Assembly (NCBI RefSeq): GCF_003385555.1
Contig: NZ_QOHR01000008.1
Location: 1-64,000, forward strand
Direction: 5' to 3'
Length of the DNA: 64,000 nt
Source of the DNA: Rhodosalinus sediminis
Lineage (GTDB): Bacteria > Pseudomonadota > Alphaproteobacteria > Rhodobacterales > Rhodobacteraceae
A model generated the notes under the pieces. It made no database searches and had not been told where the DNA came from. It saw only the letters and a program-made list of their open reading frames with translations. Made by a program: the position numbers and the translations under genes. Within the stretch, counting starts at the first letter, position 1. Every line of letters starts with the position of its first letter. Below are positions 57,605 to 64,000 of the stretch, in pieces.

Positions 57605-58396
57605 ATGCAGACCCCCGGCTCCCGTCTCGCCGCGATGCGCGCGACCGCGCCGCTCGTGCACAACATCACCAACTTCGTCGCCATGAACGTCATGGCGAAC
57701 GTGCTGCTCGGCATCGGCGCCTCGCCCGCCATGGTGCACGCCCGCGAGGAGGCGGCGGAATTCGCCGGGCTCGCGCAGGCGCTCACGGTCAACATCGGCA
57801 CCGCCGACGCCGACTGGGCCGCGGCGATGGAAGAAACGGCCGCCGTCATGCACGACGCGGGGCGGCCCTGGGTCTTCGATCCGGTGGGCGTCGCGGCGAC
57901 GCGGTTCCGGCGCGATCTCTCCGCCCGCCTGCTCGAGCTGAAGCCCACGGTCGTGCGCGGCAACGCCTCCGAGATCCTGACCCTCGCCGGGCTCGGCGGG
58001 GCGGCGCGCGGCGTGGACGCCGGCGACAGCGTCGCGGCGGCCGAGGCGGCCGCGCGCGCCCTCGCGGCGCGCACCGGGGGCGTCGTCGCGGTCTCCGGGC
58101 CGGTGGATTTCGTCACCGACGGGACGCGCGCGGCGCGGGTGGCGAACGGGCATCCCATGATGGCGCGGATCACCGTCATGGGCTGTTCGCTCAACGGGGT
58201 GATCGCGGCCTTCTGCGTCGATCAGCCCGCCTTCGAGGCGACCCTCGCCGCGCTCGCCGCCTACGGCCTCGCGGGCGAGACGGCGGGCCAGCGTGCGGAG
58301 GGGCCGGGGAGCTTCCAGCCCGCCTTCCTCGACGCGCTGCACGCGCTGACGCCCGGGGCGCTCGACGAGCGCGCGCGGATCGAGGCGGCGGCATGA
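57605..58396 (+). CDS. thiM: Hydroxyethylthiazole kinase
   Basis: 263 aa. Phosphorylates 4-methyl-5-(2-hydroxyethyl)thiazole for thiamine salvage. Features: PLVHNITNFVAMNVMANVLLGIGASPAM, LTVNIGTADADW, PWVFDPVGVAATRFRRDL, VRGNASEIL, SGPVDFVTDG and the ATP-site GCSLNGVIAAFC (where many homologues have GCxLTG). Ribokinase-like fold, cytoplasmic. First gene of the operon under the TPP riboswitch, with its stop overlapping the thiE start (ATGA). Together with ThiE and ThiD it can build thiamine phosphate from salvaged thiazole and HMP. Confidence 0.95.
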   Translation: MQTPGSRLAAMRATAPLVHNITNFVAMNVMANVLLGIGASPAMVHAREEAAEFAGLAQALTVNIGTADADWAAAMEETAAVMHDAGRPWVFDPVGVAATRFRRDLSARLLELKPTVVRGNASEILTLAGLGGAARGVDAGDSVAAAEAAARALAARTGGVVAVSGPVDFVTDGTRAARVANGHPMMARITVMGCSLNGVIAAFCVDQPAFEATLAALAAYGLAGETAGQRAEGPGSFQPAFLDALHALTPGALDERARIEAAA

Positions 58397-59001
58397 TCGG
58401 CGCGGTCTACGTCGTGACGGACCCGGGCGCTCCGATCCCGGTGCTCGATCAGGCGCGCGCGGCCGCGCGCGGCGGGGCCTGGGCGGTGCAGCTCCGCGAC
58501 AAGACCGCCTCCGACGCCGAGATCGCGCGCCTCGCCGAGACGCTCCTCGCCGAGCTCGCGCCCGGGGGCCTGCGCGTTTTCGTCAACGATCGGGTGGAGG
58601 TCGCCCGCGCCACGGGCGCGGACCTGCACCTCGGCCAGGGCGACGGCGACCCGCGCGCCGCGCGCGAGCGGATCGCGCCCGGGGCGCTTCTGGGGCTCTC
58701 GGTCGAGACGGTGGCGCAGTGCGCGGCGATCCCGGAGGGCGTGAGCTACATCGGCGCCGGCCCCGTCCGCGCCACGGCGACGAAGCCCGACGCGGCCGCG
58801 CCCATCGGCACCGATGGCCTCGCCCGGATCGTCGCGGCCGCGCCCGTGCCCGCGATCGCCATCGGCGGGCTCACCGCCGGGGACGCCCCGGCGCTCCGCC
58901 GCGCGGGCGCGGCGGGCATGGCCGTCGTCTCGGCCGTGACCCGCGCGCCGGACCCGGAGGCCGCCACCCGCGCCCTCGTCACCGCATGGAGGCAGAGATG
59001 A
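58393..59001 (+). CDS. thiE: Thiamine phosphate synthase
   Basis: 202 aa. Joins HMP-pyrophosphate and thiazole phosphate to thiamine phosphate. TIM-barrel motifs: VYVVTDPG, VQLRDKTASDAEI, VFVNDRVEVARATGADLHLGQGD, LLGLSVETVAQC, YIGAGPVRATATKPDAAAPIG and IAIGGLT. Starts at the ATG of the ATGA overlap with thiM and ends with an ATGA overlap with thiD, so the three are translationally coupled. Cytoplasmic. Confidence 0.95.
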   Translation: MIGAVYVVTDPGAPIPVLDQARAAARGGAWAVQLRDKTASDAEIARLAETLLAELAPGGLRVFVNDRVEVARATGADLHLGQGDGDPRAARERIAPGALLGLSVETVAQCAAIPEGVSYIGAGPVRATATKPDAAAPIGTDGLARIVAAAPVPAIAIGGLTAGDAPALRRAGAAGMAVVSAVTRAPDPEAATRALVTAWRQR

Positions 59002-59804
59002 TTCCCAATATCCTTTCCATCGCCGGCTCCGACCCCTCGGGCGGGGCGGGCATCCAGGCCGATCTGAAGGCGATCGCGGCGACCGGTGGCTACGGCATGG
59101 CCGCGATCACCGCCCTCACCGCGCAGAACACCCGCGGGGTGAAAGGATCCGCGCTGACCGACCCCGGGATGGTCGCCGCGCAGATCGCAGCCGTCCGCGA
59201 GGACATCCGGATCGACGCGGTGAAGATCGGCATGCTCGGAACCGCCGCCATCGTCGAGGCGGTGGCCCGCGCGCTCGAGGGGCTCGCGGCGCCGGTGGTG
59301 CTCGACCCGGTGATGGTGGCCAAGGGCGGCGACCGCCTGCTCGCGCCCGAGGCGGTGGCGGCCCTGCGCGACCAGCTCCTGCCCATGGCGACGGTCGTCA
59401 CCCCCAACCTGCCCGAGGCGGCGGACCTGCTGGACGCGCCCGCCGCCGGGAGCCGCGCGGCGATGGAGGCGCAGGCCGAGGCGCTGCGCGCCCGCGGGCC
59501 CGCCGCCGTCCTCCTGAAGGGCGGGCATCTGGCGGGCGGGGAGAGCCCGGACCTCCTCTGCGACGGGGCGGGCCGGACATGGCTCGAGGGCGCGCGCCAT
59601 GTGACGGCGAACACCCACGGCACCGGCTGCACGCTGTCCTCCGCGCTCGCCACCGAGGTCGGCCACGGCCGCCCGCTCGCCGAGGCGGTCGCCCGCGCCA
59701 AGGCCTACATCGGCGCGGCCATCGCCCGCGCCGACGACCTTTCCGTCGGCACCGGCCACGGCCCGGTGCACCATTTCTACGCCTTTCAAGAGCGGAGCGC
59801 CTGA
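58998..59804 (+). CDS. thiD: HMP kinase / HMP-phosphate kinase
   Basis: 268 aa. Phosphorylates 4-amino-5-hydroxymethyl-2-methylpyrimidine twice to HMP-PP. Ribokinase-like motifs: ILSIAGSDPSGGAGIQADLKAI, TALTAQNTRGVKG, VKIGMLGTAAIVEAV, VVLDPVMVAKGGDRLL, TPNLPEAADLL, VLLKGGHL and the ATP-site NTHGTGCTLSSALATEVG. The start at 58998 has GGAGG 5 nt upstream and overlaps the thiE stop. Another ATG 12 nt earlier is possible. Third gene of the riboswitch-controlled operon. Confidence 0.95.
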   Translation: MIPNILSIAGSDPSGGAGIQADLKAIAATGGYGMAAITALTAQNTRGVKGSALTDPGMVAAQIAAVREDIRIDAVKIGMLGTAAIVEAVARALEGLAAPVVLDPVMVAKGGDRLLAPEAVAALRDQLLPMATVVTPNLPEAADLLDAPAAGSRAAMEAQAEALRARGPAAVLLKGGHLAGGESPDLLCDGAGRTWLEGARHVTANTHGTGCTLSSALATEVGHGRPLAEAVARAKAYIGAAIARADDLSVGTGHGPVHHFYAFQERSA

Positions 59805-59806
59805 CC

Positions 59807-60571
59807 ATGCCCGACACCTTCGAGAACCAGACCGTCCTGATCACCGGAGCGGGCCGCGGCCTCGGCGCCGCGCTCGCCCGCGCCTTCGCCCGCGAGGGCG
59901 CCCGCGTCGCGATCAACTACCGCCGCAGCGCCGCCGAGGCCGAGGCGCTGGCGCGAGAGATCGGGCCGCGCGCGGCCGCCGTCCGGGCCGACGTCACCGA
60001 CGCCGAGGCCGTCCGCGCGATGGTCGCCGAGGTCGCCGCGCGCCTCGGGCCGCCAAGCGTGCTGGTGCACAACGCGCTCGCGGATTTCTCCTTCAACGGC
60101 GACGCGCGCGCGGGGCTCGACACCCTCGGCTGGGCCGACATCGCGCGGCAGGCCGAGGTGGCCGTGGGCGGCGCGCTCCACGCGATCCAGGCCATGCGCC
60201 CGCATTTCGAGGCCGCGGGCGGCGGCGCCGTGGTGACGATCGGCACGAATCTCCTGCAGAACCCGGTGGTGCCCTACCACGACTACACGGCCGCCAAGGC
60301 CGCGCTCATGGCCTTCACGCGCACGGCGTCGAAGGACCTCGGCCCGCTCGGGGTGCGGGTCAACATGATCGCCGGCGGGCTCCTGCGCACCACCGACGCG
60401 AGCGCGGCGACGCCCGAGGCGGTCTTCGACACCATCGCGGGGCTCACCCCGCTCGGCCATGTCACCACGCCGGAGGAGCTCGCCGACGCGGCGCTCTTCT
60501 TCGCGTCGCCCTGGTCGCGGGCGGTGACGGGGCAGACGCTGGTGGTCGACGGCGGGCTCGTCTGCGACTGA
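59807..60571 (+). CDS. Short-chain dehydrogenase/reductase in the thi operon
   Basis: 254 aa, Rossmann-fold SDR. The nucleotide site TGAGRGLGAALA (about residues 14-25), NYRRS favouring NADPH, VHNALADFS in place of NNAG, and the YxxxK pair in YTAAKAALMAF (about 156-160) are present. The catalytic Ser, 13 residues before Tyr, is Thr. It resembles 3-oxoacyl-ACP reductase-like proteins. It begins 2 nt after thiD, so it belongs to the TPP-controlled operon. I recall SDRs at this place in other Rhodobacterales thi operons, but no thiamine role is established for them. Confidence 0.88.
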   Translation: MPDTFENQTVLITGAGRGLGAALARAFAREGARVAINYRRSAAEAEALAREIGPRAAAVRADVTDAEAVRAMVAEVAARLGPPSVLVHNALADFSFNGDARAGLDTLGWADIARQAEVAVGGALHAIQAMRPHFEAAGGGAVVTIGTNLLQNPVVPYHDYTAAKAALMAFTRTASKDLGPLGVRVNMIAGGLLRTTDASAATPEAVFDTIAGLTPLGHVTTPEELADAALFFASPWSRAVTGQTLVVDGGLVCD

Positions 60572-60705
60572 CGCGGGCCGGAGCGCGGGCCGCGTCCTCC
60601 CGGTGCGCGGTGGCGTTTCGCGGGTCAATGCGCCGGGACTAAGGCCCCTTCGAGACGCGGGCCCCCTCCGCGAGTCGCCCTCCCGGGCCATGCCCCATGC
60701 GCGCC

Positions 60706-60729
60706 CCGCGCCGCCGGCCGGCGGCGCGG
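60706..60729. repeat. 24-bp perfect palindrome
   Basis: CCGCGCCGCCGG (60706-60717) followed directly by its reverse complement CCGGCGGCGCGG (60718-60729). It stands 2 nt before repeat copy C and would add a third hairpin to that transcript end. Confidence 0.8.
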
Positions 60730-60731
60730 CG

Positions 60732-60801
60732 GAGGGGGCTTTCCGCCCCCTCTTGGCCTTCGGCCAATTCACCCCCGAGGATATTTGGGCCAAGAAGACG
60801 G
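60732..60801 (+). repeat. Two-hairpin repeat element, copy C
   Basis: Stem 1 GAGGGGGC (60732-60739) / GCCCCCTC (60745-60752), stem 2 TTGGCC (60753-60758) / GGCCAA (60762-60767) with loop TTC, then ATTCACCCCCGAGGATATTT and GGGCCAAGAAGACGG. Same layout as copies A and B. It lies 160 bp after the thi operon stop. Confidence 0.85.
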
Positions 60802-60892
60802 ACCCGGTGCAAGGCGGCGGGCCGGGGCGCGGCCCCTGCCGCCGCGGCGCCTCTTGCACATCGCGCCGGGCGGCGCTACACGCATCGCCGAC

Positions 60893-60967
60893 GGGTGATT
60901 AGCTCAGTGGTAGAGCGCTTCGTTCACATCGAAGATGTCGGAGGTTCGAATCCTCCATCACCCACCA
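60893..60967 (+). tRNA. tRNA-Val (anticodon CAC)
   Basis: Acceptor GGGTGAT (60893-60899) / ATCACCC (60957-60963), D-arm AGCTCAGTGGTAGAGC, anticodon stem CTTCG/CGAAG with loop TTCACAT (anticodon CAC), T-arm GGAGGTTCGAATCCTCC and encoded CCA (60965-60967). 75 nt including CCA. Confidence 0.95.
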
Positions 60968-61010
60968 TCCCTGCCTCGCGCGATGTCCCCCGAGGATTGG
61001 GTGCGATCCC

Positions 61011-61826
61011 TCAGTCGATGCCCATGCGCGCAAGGTAGCTCTCGATCAGCGCCACGTCGGAGGGATTGTTGAGCTCCCAGAAGGCGGCGCCGCGGCCGTC
61101 GAGCTCGACGGTCTGCACGGGGTGGCCGTTCTCGAGGAAGCGGAGTTGTTCCAGCCCCTCGAGCGTCTCCAGCGGGCCGGGCGCCCAGGCGGTGTAGGCG
61201 GCGAGCGCGTCGGCGCGGTAGGCGTAGAGCCCGACGTGGTGAAAGACCGGCACGACGCCGTCCACGACGCCCGCGCCGTTGGTGAAGGGCAGCACCTCCT
61301 TCGAGAAATAGAGTGCGCGCCCGGCGCGGTCGAAGACCACCGTGGTCGCGCCGACGCGGCCCGCCGCGCGGTCCGCGATCAGGTTTTTCACCGCCTCCGC
61401 GTCGCAGCGCAGGGCCGGCGTCGCCACCCGGACGGCCGGGTCGCGGCGCATCGCGTCGATCAGCGCGGCGACGAAATGCGGCGGCGTGAGCGGCGCGTCG
61501 CCCTGCAGGTTGACGACGATCTCCGCGTCGAGCGCGGCCGCCGCCACAGCCTCGGCGACGCGCTCGGTACCGTTGCGGCAGGTCTCGGAGGTCATGATCA
61601 CGCCGGCGCCGACGCGGCGGGCCTCCTCGGCGATGCGGGTGTCGTCGGTCGCGACGAAGAGAGACATGCCGCCGCCCGCGTCCTCGATGGCGCGCCGTGC
61701 CGCGATCACGGAGCGCTCGAGCAGGCTGCGCGCGGTGCCGCGCGCCCCGCGCAGCGGCGCCAGGGGCTTCGCCGGAAAGCGGCTGGAGGCATAGCGCGCC
61801 GGGATCACGACCGCCACGTCGGACAC
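61011..61826 (-). CDS. kdsB: 3-deoxy-manno-octulosonate cytidylyltransferase
   Basis: 271 aa. Activates Kdo with CTP to CMP-Kdo for lipopolysaccharide inner core. Motifs: VVIPARYASSRFPAKPLAPLRG (nucleotide site), VATDDTRIAEEA, MTSETCRNGTERVAEA, VVNLQGDAPLTPP (Mg2+ Asp) and HVGLYAYRADAL. Begins 4 nt after the kdsA stop on the minus strand, so kdsD-kdsA-kdsB are one operon. Convergent with tRNA-Val. Cytoplasmic. Confidence 0.95.
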   Translation of the reverse strand: MSDVAVVIPARYASSRFPAKPLAPLRGARGTARSLLERSVIAARRAIEDAGGGMSLFVATDDTRIAEEARRVGAGVIMTSETCRNGTERVAEAVAAAALDAEIVVNLQGDAPLTPPHFVAALIDAMRRDPAVRVATPALRCDAEAVKNLIADRAAGRVGATTVVFDRAGRALYFSKEVLPFTNGAGVVDGVVPVFHHVGLYAYRADALAAYTAWAPGPLETLEGLEQLRFLENGHPVQTVELDGRGAAFWELNNPSDVALIESYLARMGID

Positions 61827-61830
61827 GGGC

Positions 61831-62658
61831 TCAGCCCTCCTTCGCGAGCGCGTCGAAGGCGCGCAGCCGCCCGATCAGCGCCGCCATCGCGTCGAGCGGC
61901 ACCATGTTCGGCCCGTCGGAGGGCGCATTCACGGGGTCCTGATGCGTCTCGATGAAGAGCGCCGCGACCCCCACGGCGCAGGCCGCCCGGGCCAGCACCG
62001 GCACGAACTCCGCCTGCCCGCCCGAGGAGGCGCCGCGCCCGCCGGGCTGCTGCACCGAATGCGTGGCGTCGAAGACGACCGGATACCCGGTTTCAGCCAT
62101 CACCGGCAGGCCGCGGAAGTCGGTGACGAGCGTATTATAGCCGAAGGAGGTCCCGCGCTCGCAGAGCAGGATGCGGTCGTTGCCGGTGCTCGCCACCTTG
62201 GCGGCGACATTGCCCATGTCCCAGGGCGCGAGGAACTGGCCCTTCTTGACGTTGATCGCGCGCCCGGTCTCGCCCGCGGCGAGCAGGAGATCGGTCTGCC
62301 GACAGAGGAAGGCCGGGATCTGCAGCACGTCGCAGACCTCCGCCGCCGGCGCGCAGTGGGCGGGCTCGTGCACGTCCGTCAGCACCGGCACGCCGAACTC
62401 CTCGCGGATGCGGCCGAGGATCTCGAGCCCGCGCTCCATGCCGAGGCCGCGTTCCCCGGACAGGGACGAACGGTTGGCCTTGTCGTAGCTCGCCTTGAAG
62501 ACGAAGCGCGTGCCCGTGGGCGCGCAGGCCTCCGCGATGCGTTCGGCCATCATGCGGGCGTGGTCGAGGCTCTCGAGCTGGCAGGGCCCGGCGATCAGGG
62601 CGACGGGCGCGCGCCCGCCGATCTCGATGTCGCCGATGGTGACGGTTTTCCCGGACAT
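61831..62658 (-). CDS. kdsA: 3-deoxy-8-phosphooctulonate synthase, metal-dependent type
   Basis: 275 aa. Condenses arabinose 5-phosphate with phosphoenolpyruvate to Kdo 8-phosphate. The N-terminal IAGPCQLES carries Cys where the metal-independent E. coli enzyme has Asn, marking the metal-dependent class. Also [63 protein letters not shown] and [12 protein letters not shown]. Lies between kdsD and kdsB in one minus-strand operon. Confidence 0.96.
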   Translation of the reverse strand: MSGKTVTIGDIEIGGRAPVALIAGPCQLESLDHARMMAERIAEACAPTGTRFVFKASYDKANRSSLSGERGLGMERGLEILGRIREEFGVPVLTDVHEPAHCAPAAEVCDVLQIPAFLCRQTDLLLAAGETGRAINVKKGQFLAPWDMGNVAAKVASTGNDRILLCERGTSFGYNTLVTDFRGLPVMAETGYPVVFDATHSVQQPGGRGASSGGQAEFVPVLARAACAVGVAALFIETHQDPVNAPSDGPNMVPLDAMAALIGRLRAFDALAKEG

Positions 62659-62682
62659 GGGGCGGCTCCCTCGTGGCGGCGC

Positions 62683-63651
62683 TCAGGCGACGCCCGCGCG
62701 CAGACAATCGTGCAGATGCAGGACGCCCTCGGGGCGACCCGCCGCGTCGACGACGAAAAGCGCGGTGATCGCGCGCTGGTTCATCACCGCGAGCGCCTCG
62801 GCGGCCAGCGTCTCAGGGCCCACGGTGACCGGCGAGGGCGTGGCGACCTCGCCCGCGGTGTGGTCGAGCAGCCCGTCCATCTTGCGCCTGAGGTCGCCGT
62901 CTGTGATCACCCCGGCGAGCCGGCCCTCCGCGTCGAGCACGCCCGCGACGCCGAAGCCGCGCGCGGTCATCACGATCAGCACCTCCGACATCGGCGTATC
63001 CGCCGCGACGGACGGCACCGCGGCGCCCGCGTGCATGAGCTGGCGCGCGGTGGCCAGCCGCGCGCCGAGCTTGCCGCCCGGGTGATAGGTGCGGAACTGC
63101 TCGGGGCGGAAGTTGCGCCGCTCCATCAGCGCCACGGCGAGCGCGTCGCCGAGCGCGAGCGTGACCGTCGTCGAGGTGGTCGGCGCGAGCCCGATCGCGC
63201 AGGCCTCGGCCATCTCCGGCAGCGTCAGGCGCAGGCGCGCGGCGCGCATCAGGGTGCTGTCCTCGCGCTTCGAGATGCCGATGATCGGCACACCGAAGCG
63301 CGCGCAATGGGCGATCAGGTCGCCGAGCTCGGTCGTCTCTCCCGAGTTCGAGATCATCACGCAGACGTCGTCGGGCGTCACCATGCCGAGATCGCCGTGG
63401 CTGGCCTCCGCCGGGTGGACGAAGAAGGCCGCCGTGCCGGTGGAGGCGAGCGTCGCGGCGATCTTGCGGCCGACGTGGCCCGACTTCCCCATGCCCGAGA
63501 CGATCACCCGCCCGCGCGTCTCGAGGACGAGCTCGACGGCGGCGGCGAAATCCCCCGGAAGCCGCGCGGCGAGCGTGCCCAGCGCCTCGGCCTCGGTGGC
63601 GAGGACGCGGCGCGCGATCTCCTCGGCGGTGGCGGATGTGGCGGTCGTCAT
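62683..63651 (-). CDS. kdsD: Arabinose-5-phosphate isomerase (KpsF/GutQ family)
   Basis: 322 aa. Converts ribulose 5-phosphate to arabinose 5-phosphate, the first Kdo precursor. An SIS domain (about residues 40-190: GRVIVSGMGKSGHVGRKIAATLASTGTAAFFVHPAEASHGDLGM, SNSGETTEL, LAPTTSTT) is followed by two CBS domains (about 205-320, ending LFVVDAAGRPEGVLHLHDCLRAG). ATG at 63651 gives the family N-terminus MTTATSATAEEIARRVL; upstream in-frame sequence is not homologous. First gene of the kdsDAB operon, divergent from tRNA-Asp. Confidence 0.95.
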   Translation of the reverse strand: MTTATSATAEEIARRVLATEAEALGTLAARLPGDFAAAVELVLETRGRVIVSGMGKSGHVGRKIAATLASTGTAAFFVHPAEASHGDLGMVTPDDVCVMISNSGETTELGDLIAHCARFGVPIIGISKREDSTLMRAARLRLTLPEMAEACAIGLAPTTSTTVTLALGDALAVALMERRNFRPEQFRTYHPGGKLGARLATARQLMHAGAAVPSVAADTPMSEVLIVMTARGFGVAGVLDAEGRLAGVITDGDLRRKMDGLLDHTAGEVATPSPVTVGPETLAAEALAVMNQRAITALFVVDAAGRPEGVLHLHDCLRAGVA

Positions 63652-63883
63652 GGCGTCGTCGCGCTCCGGGCTGGCGGGCCGGGCGGCGGCGCCGCCCGTC
63701 TCGGGCGCAGACCTACGCGCGCGGGGGCGCTCGCGCAATCGGCGCGTCGCGGCCCCCGGCGCGGACCGGGCGCGGTTTCCGCAAGGGCGGGGCAATTTCT
63801 TGCGATCGGCCGCTTGACGCGCGCCGCAGCACGCCGTACATCCGCCTCCACCGGGTGCGGCGACGCCCCGGGCACACAAGCGG

Positions 63884-63960
63884 GCGGTTGTAGCTCAGTT
63901 GGTTAGAGTACCGGCCTGTCACGCCGGGGGTCGCGGGTTCGAGCCCCGTCAACCGCGCCA
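63884..63960 (+). tRNA. tRNA-Asp (anticodon GTC)
   Basis: Acceptor GCGGTTG (63884-63890) / CAACCGC (63950-63956), D-arm AGCTCAGTTGGTTAGAGT, anticodon stem CCGGC/GCCGG with loop CTGTCAC (anticodon GTC), T-arm CGGGTTCGAGCCCCG, discriminator G and encoded CCA (63958-63960). 77 nt. Confidence 0.96.
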
Positions 63961-64000
63961 CGCTTGAACATCACGTCAAAACGAAAAACGCGACCGCAGC

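Larger units (their letters stand above)
60572..60892. other. Gap between the thi operon and tRNA-Val
   Basis: 321 bp without a gene. It holds a perfect 24-bp palindrome (60706-60729) and copy C of the two-hairpin repeat (60732-60801), likely the 3' end of the thi operon transcript. Sequence just before the tRNA (TTGCACATCGCGCC...CTACAC) may be the tRNA promoter: TTGCAC at 60854-60859 with TACACG about 17 nt later. Confidence 0.55.

Noticed and set aside
1-64000. CRISPR array, insertion sequence, prophage or integrase with attachment sites at the tRNA genes
   Set aside because: No regularly spaced repeats of CRISPR type, no transposase or integrase motifs, and no tRNA 3'-end duplication next to the three tRNA genes.

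Overview
This is a gene-dense, very GC-rich (about 70% or more by eye) chromosomal window from an alphaproteobacterium. It is almost certainly a member of the Rhodobacterales (Rhodobacteraceae/Paracoccaceae type). The evidence is the C4-pathway 5-aminolevulinate synthase (hemA) with an FnrL-like box upstream, the linked RNA methyltransferase / PIN-domain pair known from Rhodobacter as RSP_2647/RSP_2648, a TakP-like Tat-exported TRAP binding protein, arginyl-tRNA-protein transferase (bpt), Kdo biosynthesis genes (Gram-negative envelope), the ispG-rodZ-hemA order, and a lineage-typical 3'-flank hairpin repeat. No phage, transposase, CRISPR array or plasmid gene was seen. Genus assignment is not attempted.

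Layout. 1-6738: tail of a probable acetyl-CoA synthetase gene, then adk, a two-part Na+/solute (acetate-type) symporter, a cNMP/CBS/DUF294 nucleotidyltransferase, a small membrane protein and a membrane-tethered DEDDh exonuclease, all on +. 6888-8623: PIN protein and RNA methyltransferase on -. 8679-11866: Entner-Doudoroff genes edd and eda, with a LacI-type operator in front and a 3 x 108 bp tandem repeat between them. 12305-15530: glnE and two small ORFs on -. 15631-18044: YbaK, DUF2852, RDD and bpt on +. 18058-18214: inverted pair of a two-hairpin repeat. 18260-22783: TRAP transporter dctPQM on -. 23065-25729: ilvI-ilvH preceded by a classical Ile/Val leader-peptide attenuator. 25826-27189: Rieske oxygenase plus a coupled 70-aa protein. 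27194-34499 on -: DUF2189, prfB, mrcA, amiC, aminotransferase. 34622-36086: two tandem DsbA-like proteins. 36145-39960 on -: ispG, rodZ-like, hemA. 40149-42464: M20 peptidase and IclR regulator. 42523-49395 on -: six-gene run (CDP-alcohol phosphatidyltransferase, AlkP-superfamily transferase, NMT1-type ABC transporter with a fused permease, glycosyltransferase 4). 49519-56777 on +: cytochrome b561, opgH, opgG, UbiB-like kinase, PLP decarboxylase. 57245-57329: tRNA-Leu. 57468-60571: TPP riboswitch with thiM-thiE-thiD-SDR. 60893-60967: tRNA-Val. 61011-63651 on -: kdsD-kdsA-kdsB. 63884-63960: tRNA-Asp.

How the genes work together. The first operon looks like acetate uptake and activation (symporter + Acs) with AMP recycling by Adk and a probable nucleotide-sensing arm (DUF294, exonuclease). 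edd/eda supply pyruvate from 6-phosphogluconate. ilvIH is controlled by attenuation and the thi operon by a TPP riboswitch whose target is a hairpin over the thiM ribosome-binding site. opgH/opgG with a divergent CDP-alcohol transferase and AlkP-type phosphoglycerol transferase may form an osmoregulated-periplasmic-glucan synthesis and decoration locus. kdsDAB make CMP-Kdo, and mrcA/amiC/rodZ belong to the cell wall.

Most of the window is ordinary core metabolism. The parts that deserve a second look are non-coding or architectural: a dispersed two-hairpin element with compensatory base changes, the ilvI attenuator, a pair of 19-bp palindromes in front of the DUF2852 gene, the 108-bp tandem repeat, duplicated gene ends, a 60-codon ORF stitched into its neighbours by two ATGA overlaps, and the acetate/nucleotide cluster with its membrane-anchored exonuclease.
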